Shown here: piece after piece, positions 42,643 to 51,545 of the stretch
How the letters are laid out: every line of letters begins with the position of its first letter
How positions within the stretch are numbered: position 1 is the stretch's first letter
Source: Aquirufa antheringensis
Lineage (GTDB): Bacteria > Bacteroidota > Bacteroidia > Cytophagales > Spirosomataceae
Assembly: GCF_004307425.1 (NCBI RefSeq)
Contig: NZ_SEWZ01000003.1
Location: forward strand, 1 to 64,000
Reading direction: 5' to 3'
Length of the DNA: 64,000 nucleotides
The notes under the pieces: generated by a model
The model's input: the letters and a program-made list of their open reading frames with translations, nothing else
The model's database searches: none
What the model was told of the DNA's origin: nothing
Made by a program: the position numbers and the translations under genes

Positions 42643-44121
42643 TTAGTTCCCCCAGCGCCATTCGTTGCCTAACTCTAGTTCGTGGCGAAGGTTGTGCTTG
42701 ATGAAAAATTCTTTCGTTGAATAAAAGTCTAATTTCTTAGCGGGGATCTGATCTGCATTGCCTAAGGCATATAATAACATAGCGGTGTATTTCACCGTAT
42801 TCTCCATTTCTTTTTTATTCACTAAGCTGAAGTCGTCGCAATTTGCGTGGTAGCAATCTAAGACGCTTCGGGTTAATTTTCCCAAAGGATCAGCCGCCGG
42901 AATTCCTTCCATTAAGAAAGTCTGGTTATCCGAATGCAATCCTGGTGAATTTTCTAATAGATTACCAAATTCCCCATCAATTGCCTTGATTTGATCCCCA
43001 ATGGATTTCAATATAGGCATCATTTCATCCCGACCGCCGCCATTGAAACCATTGACGTTATTAGTCATGTCCAGATTGATCATGTATACCACCTCGTCCA
43101 GTTCGCCTAGTTTTTTAGCTCGTTCTACATAGGCTTTCGAACCTAAAAGACCTTCTTCCTCCCCCATAAAGGCTACGAATTCAATGGTTCGCTTGCTGCT
43201 TAATCCAAGGGCTTTGAACGTTCTAGCTATATCTAACACCGAGAAAGATCCAATTCCATTATCAATCGCGCCAGTAGCTAAATCCCACGAGTCTAAGTGT
43301 CCGCCGATGATAATTTTCTCGTTTCTTAATTTTGCGCTCGTTCCTTTCAGGGTGGCGACAACGTTTCGCGCCTTGATCGGTTTGCTTACATTATGCATTT
43401 CAATCAAACTTAATAAGCCAGGTTGATCTTTCATCCAACTTCTGATTTCAGTTCCGTTTTCTAACGAAATACAAACCGCTGGAATCGAAATTAAATTTCC
43501 GGTTACCGAAGCTGTGCCTGTTAATAGTACTTGCCCTTTTACTGTGTTAACAAAAATGACTCCTATGGCCCCATGTTGAATCGCTAAAGCCGTCTTTTCA
43601 GAGCGGTGTAAGTTTTTCGTTCCTGCGGCAGCCTCTAATAGACCGATATTTGCTAAAACCACTTTCCCTTTCACGTCTTTGCCCGTGTAATCAGCATCTA
43701 GGCCATTGCCTACATCCACTATTGTACCTTGAATGTTTGATTCTACAGGAGTCATGGCTAAAGACACGACAGGGACTTCTCTGAAATCATCTGATTTAGG
43801 AGGAGCAATGGATAAAGTTACCGTATCGCGCGCCCAAGCTTCCACTTGAAATCCTTGAAACTTAGTATCTTTAAATCCATATTCCTTGAGTAAACGATAG
43901 GCGTATTCTTCGGCCTTTTTTCCTTTGTCACTACCGGTTAATCTATGGCCTATGGTCTTGCACGCATCTCCTAACGTTTTGTACGCTTTCGAGTGCATTT
44001 CAACTTCTTCTTTGATTTTTTTGAAAACGCCTTTCCATTCTTGTTCTCCCTCCACAGGAGTAAATGAACTGGTGAAAAGGGTCACCGATAAGGCTAAAAT
44101 TCCAAGGGTCAATTTTCTCAT
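42643..44121 (-). CDS. M28-family zinc aminopeptidase with PA domain, exported
   Basis: A 492-residue exported peptidase; signal peptide MRKLTLGILALSVTLFTSSF. A protease-associated domain (about 130-260) is inserted before the catalytic core. Zinc ligands appear in order: His and Asp in GGHLDSWD, bridging Asp in GAIDNG, Glu-Glu in GEEEGLLGS, Asp in INLDM and His in CYHANCDD. It should remove N-terminal residues from peptides in the periplasm or outside. Last gene before ftsZ on the minus strand, 51 bases away. Confidence 0.9.
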   Translation of the reverse strand: MRKLTLGILALSVTLFTSSFTPVEGEQEWKGVFKKIKEEVEMHSKAYKTLGDACKTIGHRLTGSDKGKKAEEYAYRLLKEYGFKDTKFQGFQVEAWARDTVTLSIAPPKSDDFREVPVVSLAMTPVESNIQGTIVDVGNGLDADYTGKDVKGKVVLANIGLLEAAAGTKNLHRSEKTALAIQHGAIGVIFVNTVKGQVLLTGTASVTGNLISIPAVCISLENGTEIRSWMKDQPGLLSLIEMHNVSKPIKARNVVATLKGTSAKLRNEKIIIGGHLDSWDLATGAIDNGIGSFSVLDIARTFKALGLSSKRTIEFVAFMGEEEGLLGSKAYVERAKKLGELDEVVYMINLDMTNNVNGFNGGGRDEMMPILKSIGDQIKAIDGEFGNLLENSPGLHSDNQTFLMEGIPAADPLGKLTRSVLDCYHANCDDFSLVNKKEMENTVKYTAMLLYALGNADQIPAKKLDFYSTKEFFIKHNLRHELELGNEWRWGN

Positions 44122-44174
44122 ACTTGATTTTGAATTATCACCTTAAATGTAGGCTTTTTCGTCGAATAACGCAA

Positions 44175-45701
44175 TTAGCCTGACCAATTTTCACGATCTA
44201 AATTTCGGTAAGTGATGGCCTCAGCAAGATGTTTCGCTTGTATCGTTGACGAATGAGCGAGGTCTGCAATGGTTCGTGCCATTTTTAAAATTCGATCGTG
44301 AGCTCGAGCGGATAATTGCAGTTTTTCAATGGCGCTTTCCAAGAGATTAGAGGAGGGAGAATCGAGTAGGCAAACTTGTTTAACCTGCTCTGAATTCATC
44401 TCCGCATTCGTTTGAATTTTACGGGTATTTTGAAATCGGAGGAGCTGTTTTTCTCTAGCTGCAATGACCCGTTCTCGAATCAAGGCACTTGATTCACTCG
44501 CCTTCCCATTAAACATTTCAGGATATTTTAATGGAAATACCTCTAAATGCATATCGATGCGGTCTAATAAGGGACCAGAAATGCGGTGCAAATACCGATC
44601 TACTTGAAAGGGTTTGCAGGTACAGGGTTTATCAGGATGATGGAAATAGCCACAAGGGCAGGGGTTCATCGCGGAGATCAATAAAAAATTGGCTGGAAAT
44701 TCTACCGTCCCGTGTGCACGGGAAATAGGTACTTTTCGTTCCTCCAAAGGTTGCCTTAACAGTTCCAAAACGTGGCGTTGAAATTCCGGGAGTTCATCTA
44801 AAAATAAGACCCCCTGGTGTGCAAGCGAGATTTCGCCAGGGTGAGGATTCGTGCGTCCTCCAATTAAAGCTGGCGCTGTGATGCTGTGGTGCAGGGCACG
44901 AAATGGCCGTTCTGTAACTAATGGGTTTTCGGAACTTAGCTTTCCCACGATTGAGTGGATTTGTGTAGTCTCGATGATCTCCCGAAGGCTCATGGGTGGC
45001 ATAATAGAAGGGATACGCTTTGCCATCATCGTTTTGCCTGCGCCTGGAGGACCTACTAGAAGCAGATTGTGTCCGCCAGCTACCGCAATTTCGATCGCAC
45101 GTTTTGCCTTTTCTTGGCCTTTAATTTGGGAAAAATCATCTTCGTATAGAATCGCCTGTTGACCGATGTTAGGTGCTTTCACAGGCGCTTGCGTTCTGCC
45201 ATGCAAGAAGCGAATCGTGTCTCGCAAAGTAGCCATGCCAAAAATCGATATTCCATCAATCAAGGCGGCCTCGATGGCATTTTCACGCGGGAGGATGAGC
45301 GATTTGATGCCTTGCTTTTTAGCCTCAATCGCCATGGAAAGCGCGCCTTTGATGGGTCGAATTTCTCCAGTTAGCGATAGCTCTCCCATAATTAGATAGT
45401 CAGAAAGTCCAATCATCTTTGTCTGTTCAGACGCTTGTAGTAATCCCAATGCAATAGGAAGGTCGTATCCTGAGCCTTCCTTGCGAATGTCCGCGGGGGC
45501 GAGGTTGATGACCACTTTTCGGCGAGGAAAGAAATAGCCGATTTGCTTGATGGCAGATTCGACGCGTTGAATGGATTCCTTAATGGTGGAATCGGGGAGG
45601 CCCACTAAATAACATTTGGATCCTTGACCTACGTGGGTTTCAATGGTGATAATGGAGGCATGAATGCCTACGAGGGCACTGCCAAAAGTTTTTGCTAACA
45701 T
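44175..45701 (-). CDS. comM: ComM/YifB-family Mg chelatase-like AAA+ ATPase
   Basis: A 508-residue protein: N-terminal ChlI-like domain with VGLPDSTIKES and INLAPADIRKEGSGYDLPIA, AAA+ core with Walker A GPPGAGKT near 216 and Walker B LFLDELPEF, and a zinc-binding cysteine patch (MNPCPCGYFHHPDKPCTC). ComM is a hexameric helicase that promotes branch migration in natural transformation; many non-competent bacteria also carry it. It lies 53 bases upstream of the M28 peptidase gene. Confidence 0.93.
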   Translation of the reverse strand: MLAKTFGSALVGIHASIITIETHVGQGSKCYLVGLPDSTIKESIQRVESAIKQIGYFFPRRKVVINLAPADIRKEGSGYDLPIALGLLQASEQTKMIGLSDYLIMGELSLTGEIRPIKGALSMAIEAKKQGIKSLILPRENAIEAALIDGISIFGMATLRDTIRFLHGRTQAPVKAPNIGQQAILYEDDFSQIKGQEKAKRAIEIAVAGGHNLLLVGPPGAGKTMMAKRIPSIMPPMSLREIIETTQIHSIVGKLSSENPLVTERPFRALHHSITAPALIGGRTNPHPGEISLAHQGVLFLDELPEFQRHVLELLRQPLEERKVPISRAHGTVEFPANFLLISAMNPCPCGYFHHPDKPCTCKPFQVDRYLHRISGPLLDRIDMHLEVFPLKYPEMFNGKASESSALIRERVIAAREKQLLRFQNTRKIQTNAEMNSEQVKQVCLLDSPSSNLLESAIEKLQLSARAHDRILKMARTIADLAHSSTIQAKHLAEAITYRNLDRENWSG

Positions 45702-45742
45702 AGTGGTCGTTTAAGACACAATGTTAAGCGAACAATTCCGAA

Positions 45743-46648
45743 TTACATATCAGTTAATTGGACACCTTCCGTATTTACCAACAACTTGGTTTTTACCCCT
45801 AAAACCAACGGCTGGTTATTGGGAATATGACCCGCCGGAAAATCGAAAGCGATGGGGAAAGAAGTCCCAGAAGTGTGTTCCGCTACTAATTCGAAAGCTG
45901 TTTTACCAATCGTCAGACTGGCTTCCTGACAGTCCGTAAATCCACCCACGATGAGACCGGCTAGGTTTTGGAACATACCAGCTCTTTTTAGTTGCAAAAG
46001 CATCCGATCTACGTGGTACAAACGTTCGCCTATTTCTTCTAAAAATAAGATTTTCCCAGCTGTTTGAGAAAAAGTAGGGGAGCCCACTAAATGGCATAAA
46101 AGCGATAAATTTCCACCAATAATCTCTGCGTAGGCCTCACCTAAGCGGTTCAAGGGGTGCGCTGGAGTTGATACCGATAACACACCCTCAAAGAGCGCAG
46201 TATACAAGTTTTGGAGGGCAGATTCTCCGCCACTTTGGCAAAAATTATGGGGCATAGGACCGTGGATACTGGCAAAACCTAAGCGATCTACCTCGCATAA
46301 AAGGGCGGTGATGTCAGAGAAGCCAACAATCCATTTGGGATTCGATATAAAACCTGAAAAATCCAGCGAATCTAACAATCGAGAGGACCCATATCCACCT
46401 CGAATTGGGAAAATGGCCTTAATCTGAGGGTCATCCAGCATTTGCTGCAAATCAGTTAGACGTTCAGCATCCGTGCCGCCTAAACCAAAATGCCGTGACA
46501 AATAATGGGGCGCCTTCCGCACGCGAAGTCCCCAGCTTTCTAACACCGCTACTCCTTGTTTCCAATTTTCCGTGGGAGGAAAAGAAGCAGGAGATAGAAT
46601 CGCGACTTCGTCGCCAGGTTGTAAATACGGGGGAATAATCCGAGTCAT
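45743..46648 (-). CDS. ldcA: LD-carboxypeptidase (S66 family)
   Basis: A 301-residue enzyme of murein recycling that removes the terminal D-Ala from tetrapeptides. Catalytic triad visible: nucleophile S111 in GFSDITALL, Glu204/205 in FLEEIGE, H274 in AGHIPNN. No signal peptide, consistent with a cytoplasmic enzyme. Together with mpl at 22884 it indicates a working muropeptide recycling route. It lies 41 bases upstream of comM on the minus strand. Confidence 0.9.
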   Translation of the reverse strand: MTRIIPPYLQPGDEVAILSPASFPPTENWKQGVAVLESWGLRVRKAPHYLSRHFGLGGTDAERLTDLQQMLDDPQIKAIFPIRGGYGSSRLLDSLDFSGFISNPKWIVGFSDITALLCEVDRLGFASIHGPMPHNFCQSGGESALQNLYTALFEGVLSVSTPAHPLNRLGEAYAEIIGGNLSLLCHLVGSPTFSQTAGKILFLEEIGERLYHVDRMLLQLKRAGMFQNLAGLIVGGFTDCQEASLTIGKTAFELVAEHTSGTSFPIAFDFPAGHIPNNQPLVLGVKTKLLVNTEGVQLTDM

Positions 46649-46727
46649 AGCGTAAATATCTGCTTTTTTTTAGGATCCTCAAATGCTAAATTTCGTAATA
46701 TTGTAAAAAAAATCCCTTATCGCACCC

Positions 46728-47444
46728 ATTGATTTAAATCTTGTCCATCCTATTTACAACCCGCATCCGGGCTGGGCGGAGGAATTAGTGCATTATTATA
46801 CTTTATTTAAGGAGGCGATTCCTTCTAAAACGATTGTTCACATGTTTGTAGTGAATGATGGAAGTAAAACAGGGATTTGTCCGGAGGATATCGACTTATT
46901 AAAAACATCTGTTTCTGGATTTACCTACCTTGATTCACCGGTGAATCAGGGGAAAGGTGGGGCACTCAGGGATGCAGTTCGCCTAACGACTGGTAAATAC
47001 GTCATTTATACCGATGCCGATTACCCTTATCTAATTGAGAATGCCGTGGAGATGTATCGCTTGCTATCTGTAAATGCGGCAGATGTGGTCGTGGGGGTAC
47101 GCGACGAACACTATTATGATCAACTGCCTGTAGGGCGTAAACTTTTTTCCCTTTCGTTGAAATGGATGAACTACCTGTTTTTTCCTCAATTAAAGGTCAA
47201 AGACACGCAATCCGGACTGAAAGGATTTAATCAAAAAGGGAAGGAAGTATTCTTGAATACTCGGATCCCGGCTTTCTTGTTTGATATGGAGTTTTTGGTT
47301 TTAGCCTCTAGAAGAACTGACATTCGCATACAATGGATTTATGTGAAAGCTAGAGAGGGAATCGTCTTTTCGACGATGCGCGCGCAGACTATTTTGACCG
47401 AATTAGCCAATTTTGCTTCCATCTTATTTAGCGGTAACCGATGA
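46728..47444 (+). CDS. Family 2 glycosyltransferase (DPM1/polyprenyl-phosphate sugar transferase-like), probable ATT start
   Basis: A GT-A-fold transferase of 238 residues if begun at ATT 46728. The first usual start codon is GTG 46788, but that would remove the first strand and nucleotide-binding loop: the reading frame upstream of it encodes DLNLVHPIYNPHPGW, the classic GT2 N terminus. An in-frame TAA lies at 46704 and no ATG, GTG or TTG lies between. Later motifs: VVNDGSKTG, NQGKGGALRDA, metal-binding TDADY and DTQSGLKGF. Such enzymes charge a polyprenyl phosphate with a sugar. It overlaps the deacetylase gene by 4 bases (ATGA). Confidence 0.8.
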   Translation: MDLNLVHPIYNPHPGWAEELVHYYTLFKEAIPSKTIVHMFVVNDGSKTGICPEDIDLLKTSVSGFTYLDSPVNQGKGGALRDAVRLTTGKYVIYTDADYPYLIENAVEMYRLLSVNAADVVVGVRDEHYYDQLPVGRKLFSLSLKWMNYLFFPQLKVKDTQSGLKGFNQKGKEVFLNTRIPAFLFDMEFLVLASRRTDIRIQWIYVKAREGIVFSTMRAQTILTELANFASILFSGNR

Positions 47445-48226
47445 AAACGCGAGAAATGAAACCAATTCTGATCACGATTGATGTGGAGGAATGCGATATT
47501 CCTTTAGAATACGGTTTTTCGATACCTTTAGAGGAGCAGCTGGCTATTTCTAGAGAAGGTTTAGCGTATTTTATGCAGCTAGTGGAGGAGGCCGGTGTCC
47601 CTGTTACTATTTTTTGTACGGGTGTTTATGCTGAAAACAATCCTGATTGGATCAAATCGCTGAATCCGATGCATGAATTAGCCTCTCACGGCTATTTTCA
47701 CGGACATTTTGAGGCGTCGAAAGATCTGAAAAATTCGAAGGATTTACTGGAAAAACTAAGCGGAAAATCCGTCACTGGTTTCCGCATGGCTCGTATGCAA
47801 TATGTGGACGAGAGCGAGATTTTGAAGGCGGGATATGCTTATCATTCGTCTTTAAATCCTACCTGGATTCCGGGTCGCTATGATCATCGAGATAAACCAA
47901 CGAAACCATTCTTTGAAAAAGGGTTATGGAATGTGCCCGCTTCCGTGAGTCCTTGGTTGCGGATTCCGTTGTTTTGGCTGGCATTTAAGAACTTTCCATT
48001 GTGGATTTATACCTTGTTAGCGAAGCGAACCCTACGCAAACAAGGTTTTTTAAATATCTATTTCCATCCCTGGGAATTCGCGGACTTGAGTAAGTATCCG
48101 CTACCTATTCACGTGAAAAGAGGTCATAATGGACCTTTACGCGATAAATTGCGTTCTTTTTTGCAGCAGATGAAAGGGGAGGGGAAATTTACGACGATGG
48201 CTAAAATGCTAGAGAATAATGAATAA
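47441..48226 (+). CDS. Polysaccharide deacetylase-like protein (NodB-homology fold)
   Basis: A 261-residue cytosolic-looking protein. Motif 1 is TIDVEE (12-17), as in the IDVED-type deacetylases linked to exopolysaccharide loci, and motif 2 is SHGYFHGH, providing the two metal histidines. A later FHPWEF supplies the last motif histidine. It would remove N-acetyl groups from a glycan or glycolipid precursor; the substrate is unknown. A hydrophobic segment near 178-195 (IPLFWLAFKNFPLWIYTLLA) may contact the membrane. The ATG overlaps the glycosyltransferase stop. Confidence 0.82.
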   Translation: MKTREMKPILITIDVEECDIPLEYGFSIPLEEQLAISREGLAYFMQLVEEAGVPVTIFCTGVYAENNPDWIKSLNPMHELASHGYFHGHFEASKDLKNSKDLLEKLSGKSVTGFRMARMQYVDESEILKAGYAYHSSLNPTWIPGRYDHRDKPTKPFFEKGLWNVPASVSPWLRIPLFWLAFKNFPLWIYTLLAKRTLRKQGFLNIYFHPWEFADLSKYPLPIHVKRGHNGPLRDKLRSFLQQMKGEGKFTTMAKMLENNE

Positions 48227-49355
48227 GAAATCCACCTTACTGATTATTTGGGCGTTAGCAGGGTTAGTGACTGGCTGGAAGCAGTTTTCTTTAAGTGCTG
48301 TTCATTCGCACATCAATAATTTTCAGATTTTCAAGGCAAGTTTCGGTCATTTTATCCACCGAATGCCGCTTTATCTAACGTATCCTACAGAATATTTTGA
48401 CCTCTATCTCTATGGTCCTGTTTTCGCTATTTTGATGGCTCCATTTTCAATGATTTCCGATGGACCTAGTGTTGTATTGTGGAATCTGTTGAATTCGGTG
48501 GTGTTGTTTATAACGCTTTGGCATTTGCCTATCGTAGAGAATAAACGGGTTGCCATCACCTGGATTGTGTTGAATTCCTCGATTACTGCCTTGTTAAATA
48601 CGCAGTTTCATGCGCTCTGTTTGGCCTTAATTATCTGGTCTTATATCTGCGTAGAGAAGAAAAATTACTTCTGGGCGACGCTTTGGATTGTTTTAGGAAT
48701 CTATATTAAGTTGTATGGGGTCGTGGGAATTGCTTTTTTCTTTTTTGCCAAAGAGCGCCTCCGTTTCGCCGCCTACTTCGTTTTCTGGATGATCGTCATC
48801 GGTTTTATTCCTCTCGTTTTAGGCGGATTCGATTATGGGATCCAAACCTACCGCGAGTGGATAGGCATCTTAGCGCATAAAAACGAGTTGAACGAAAACA
48901 TTAAAAACATCCGCACGGATGTCTGCGTAATGGGCATGATCCGTCGTTGGACGGGCGATCCTAACATCTCTAATCTTTGGTTTTTAATCCCTTCCATGAT
49001 TCTGAACATCTATTTGTTCTTCCAAACAAAAAAATGGTCAGACCCAGACTTTAGACTGCGCATGTTAGCCTTCGTACTACTTTATATAACGCTCGCTAGC
49101 ACCGGTACGGAATCGCCCACTTTAGTGATGGCTTTTCCGGCGGTTGGAATCTGGTTTGTTTTGGGGGAGAAAACGAAGGAACGCTGGGCGATGTTGATCT
49201 TTACCTTATTGATTTCGAGCTTTTCTCCTACCGATTTATTCCCAGCCTATATAAGGAATGAATTGATCAATCCCTTGGCTTTAATGATCATTCCTTTAGT
49301 GGGAGTGTGGCTTTGGCTAGCTTGGGATCTATCTACAGAAAAACAACCTCAGTAA
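48219..49355 (+). CDS. GT87-like integral membrane glycosyltransferase
   Basis: A 378-residue protein with about nine to ten membrane helices. The sequence LYLYGPVFAILMAPF near 64-78 matches the GT87 (DUF2029) signature of GT-C mannosyltransferases that use polyprenyl-phosphate sugars on the outer face of the membrane. The first gene of the set could supply the lipid-linked donor. It overlaps the deacetylase gene by 8 bases, and its 3' end overlaps the convergent DciA-like gene by 23 bases. Confidence 0.75.
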   Translation: MNKKSTLLIIWALAGLVTGWKQFSLSAVHSHINNFQIFKASFGHFIHRMPLYLTYPTEYFDLYLYGPVFAILMAPFSMISDGPSVVLWNLLNSVVLFITLWHLPIVENKRVAITWIVLNSSITALLNTQFHALCLALIIWSYICVEKKNYFWATLWIVLGIYIKLYGVVGIAFFFFAKERLRFAAYFVFWMIVIGFIPLVLGGFDYGIQTYREWIGILAHKNELNENIKNIRTDVCVMGMIRRWTGDPNISNLWFLIPSMILNIYLFFQTKKWSDPDFRLRMLAFVLLYITLASTGTESPTLVMAFPAVGIWFVLGEKTKERWAMLIFTLLISSFSPTDLFPAYIRNELINPLALMIIPLVGVWLWLAWDLSTEKQPQ

Positions 49356-49665
49356 TGATGTCTTGCTGAGCTGTTTTGTTCAACAGTTCGATCATTTTCT
49401 GTTTGGCCATTAGCAGTTCCTTTTTCAAGGGGGCTGAATCCAGTCCTAAAAAGAGCTTTTTATCCTTAATAAAGACTTTTGTCGTTCGAGCGGCGATAGG
49501 TTTGCCCATAATCTCCTCCCAATGCGCTACGATATAGGTCTCGTCGAACTTATTTTGCAATTGATAGACTCGCAATAGCGACTCAATGGCTTCTTTTAAG
49601 CTCATGTTATCCTTGCTTCTAGTCGAAGCTCGTGGGCCTTTCGGATTGAATGGAGAGTCTATCAT
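49333..49665 (-). CDS. DUF721 protein, DciA-like
   Basis: A 110-residue protein with the DUF721 pattern: SLKEAIESLLRVYQLQNKFDE, then HWEEIMGKPIAARTTKVFIKDKKLFLGLDSAPLKKEL (cited as one family block), ending in an LNKTAQQ helix. The KH-like core is that of DciA, the common bacterial loader of the replicative helicase DnaB; function here is inferred. The N-terminal 20 residues are basic and poorly conserved. It has its own promoter element 12-16 bases upstream. Confidence 0.82.
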   Translation of the reverse strand: MIDSPFNPKGPRASTRSKDNMSLKEAIESLLRVYQLQNKFDETYIVAHWEEIMGKPIAARTTKVFIKDKKLFLGLDSAPLKKELLMAKQKMIELLNKTAQQDIITEVVFL

Positions 49666-49681
49666 TGTTCTTATTGTAGGC

Positions 49682-49689
49682 CAAATTTA
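49682..49689 (-). promoter_or_regulatory. Bacteroidota-type -7 promoter element for the DUF721 gene
   Basis: TAAATTTG on the minus strand, 16 bases before the ATG. Confidence 0.45.
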
Positions 49690-49895
49690 TTCAATTATTG
49701 GGGTATTAAAGAGATTTTTTTCCTTCAGGGGAATTTTTTTTTGATTTTTTTAAAATTTGATAATCCCAAAATAGTACCCTAATTCTTTCGATAAATTGAA
49801 GAAAATATCAGATTAGTACAATAGTCTTCTTTCGATGACCTGAGAGGAACCTCCTAATGATTATTTAAAGGATGAAAATTATATTAGAATTCTAT

Positions 49896-49903
49896 TACTT
49901 TTG
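49896..49903 (+). promoter_or_regulatory. Bacteroidota-type -7 promoter element for the exbB operon
   Basis: TACTTTTG, 111 bases before the exbB ATG, giving a leader of about 105 nt that holds a 19-codon ORF. Confidence 0.45.
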
Positions 49904-50014
49904 CCTTTACTGAAAAGGAAAGCGAAAGTCTAAACTATGAAAACTACGATCGCCGCATTTTCTACAAGTTTTATTAACAAAAAAATAATTCTTTAACCCC
50001 AAATTACCAAACTA

Positions 50015-50851
50015 ATGAGTACACAACAACCAAAGCCAGCTGCTAAGCCAGCTGCAACCGAAAAAAAATCTGGCGGTATTTCTGCAGGTTTAATTCTAAT
50101 TGTCCTTTTCGCGATTGCTATTGCAATTTACACTTTCGTAATGGGAGATGGTTCTCACTTTGAAGGCGGAACAAATGAAGGACACCCACTTCCAGGTGAC
50201 TACTTTGGTGTAGTTTACAAAGGTGGAGTTATCGTGCCAGTTTTGATGACTTGTTTCTTAACTGCATTAACATTCTCAATTGAGCGTTTATTCACAATCG
50301 GTAAAGCAAAAGGTACTGGTGATGTAAATGCATTCGTACGTTCGGTACAAGCATCTTTAGATAAAGATGATGTAGAAGGTGCATTGAAAGCTTGTGATAA
50401 GCAAAAAGGATCTGTAGGTAACGTAACTTTAGCTGCAATCAAAAAATACAAGGCTTTAACTACTGAGAAATCATTAGATAAAGAGCAAAAATTAGCTGCA
50501 TTGAGCAAAGAAGTGGAAGAAGCTACTTCATTAGAATTGCCAATGTTAGAGAAAAACTTAACCATCATCGCGACTTTAGCGTCCGTATCAACTTTGATCG
50601 GTCTATTAGGAACGGTAATTGGTATGATCAAGGCCTTCGCGTCATTAGGTAACTCAGGTGGATCAACTGATTCATCCGCTTTAGCAAATGGTATCTCTGA
50701 AGCCTTAATCAACACGGCATTAGGTATCGGTACTTCAGCGATCTGTATCATTGCATACAACGTATTTACAGCGAAAATTGATGAGTTAACTTATAGCATC
50801 GACGAAATCGGCTTAAGTGTTAACCAAAACTACGCTACGCATCACAATTAA
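50015..50851 (+). CDS. exbB: ExbB/TolQ/MotA-family proton channel protein
   Basis: A 278-residue inner-membrane protein energising outer-membrane transport. A disordered Pro/Ala/Lys start, helix 1 near 22-43, an added periplasmic loop with GDYFGVVYKGG, helix 2 near 72-90, a cytoplasmic helical domain, and the conserved pair of C-terminal helices with TLIGLLGTVIGMIKAF and ALINTALGIGTSAICIIAYN. It forms a pentamer around ExbD. First gene of exbB-exbD-exbD-tonB. Confidence 0.95.
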   Translation: MSTQQPKPAAKPAATEKKSGGISAGLILIVLFAIAIAIYTFVMGDGSHFEGGTNEGHPLPGDYFGVVYKGGVIVPVLMTCFLTALTFSIERLFTIGKAKGTGDVNAFVRSVQASLDKDDVEGALKACDKQKGSVGNVTLAAIKKYKALTTEKSLDKEQKLAALSKEVEEATSLELPMLEKNLTIIATLASVSTLIGLLGTVIGMIKAFASLGNSGGSTDSSALANGISEALINTALGIGTSAICIIAYNVFTAKIDELTYSIDEIGLSVNQNYATHHN

Positions 50852-50919
50852 TATTTGAACTGATTTAGGGGCTTAGCCCTTTCATTCAATTTTATTCACC
50901 GTTCAAAAAAATAATTGTT

Positions 50920-51519
50920 ATGCCAAAAGTTAAAGCTAAACGACATAGTGTCTCACTCGACATGACAGCGATGTGTGATGTGGCTTTCCTTCTTTTGACG
51001 TTCTTCATGTTAACCGCGAAGTTCCGTCCAGAAGAGGCAGTTACAATCACTCCTCCATCTTCTATCTCAGAGAAACCTTTGAATACGAAAGATGGTATGC
51101 TGATGGTTAGTGTTTCACCAGAAGGTGGCGTTTATTTGGCAACTGATGATCAAATGGCTCGTGAGTTTATGTTAGAGCGTATGGCTAATCGCTATGGTAT
51201 CGCTGTAACGGCTGAGATGAAGAAGAACTTTATGGCTTCAGAAATCGTAGGCTATCCTCTAGGAGCAATGCGTCAGGTGTTAAATATGAAACCTTCAGAA
51301 GCGAAAGCACTAAGTAAGGGGATTCCAATTGATTCATCTAATAACGAACTTTCGTATTGGGTGGGTTATGCGAAATTGTCTAATCCAGAGTTGAAAGTTG
51401 CTATCAAAGGAGATAAAGAATCTAACTACAAAGTGTTTGCTGATATTATCGGTACTTTGCAGGCTCAGAATATCAATATCTTCCAATTAGTAACTGGACC
51501 GGAAAATAAACCGAAATAA
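50920..51519 (+). CDS. exbD: ExbD-like biopolymer transport protein, first copy (long form)
   Basis: A 199-residue protein: short basic N terminus, one membrane helix (CDVAFLLLTFFMLTAKF, about 19-35) with the proton-carrying Asp in DMTAMCDVAF, and a periplasmic domain longer than E. coli ExbD, with an insert around 85-150. The C terminus LKVAIKGDKESNYKVFADIIGTL matches the family. Two different ExbDs next to one ExbB are usual in Bacteroidota. It lies 68 bases after exbB. Confidence 0.93.
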   Translation: MPKVKAKRHSVSLDMTAMCDVAFLLLTFFMLTAKFRPEEAVTITPPSSISEKPLNTKDGMLMVSVSPEGGVYLATDDQMAREFMLERMANRYGIAVTAEMKKNFMASEIVGYPLGAMRQVLNMKPSEAKALSKGIPIDSSNNELSYWVGYAKLSNPELKVAIKGDKESNYKVFADIIGTLQAQNINIFQLVTGPENKPK

Positions 51520-51545
51520 GTTTTCATTTTTAATTACGAAAAGAA

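Larger units (their letters stand above)
49666..50014. other. 349-nt intergenic region before the exbB operon
   Basis: A/T-rich, with T-runs at about 49725-49755. It contains -7 elements for both neighbours (49682-49689 minus, 49896-49903 plus) and a 19-codon ORF at 49937-49996. No tRNA, riboswitch or strong hairpin was recognised. Confidence 0.6.

Noticed and set aside
46788-47444. GTG 46788 as the start of the glycosyltransferase
   Set aside because: It would remove the first strand and nucleotide-binding loop of the GT-A fold, which is encoded in frame just upstream.
50215-50760. 181-codon open frame antisense to exbB
   Set aside because: It is a mirror of the exbB codon usage, with no start context, no domain and low-complexity composition; exbB is certain.
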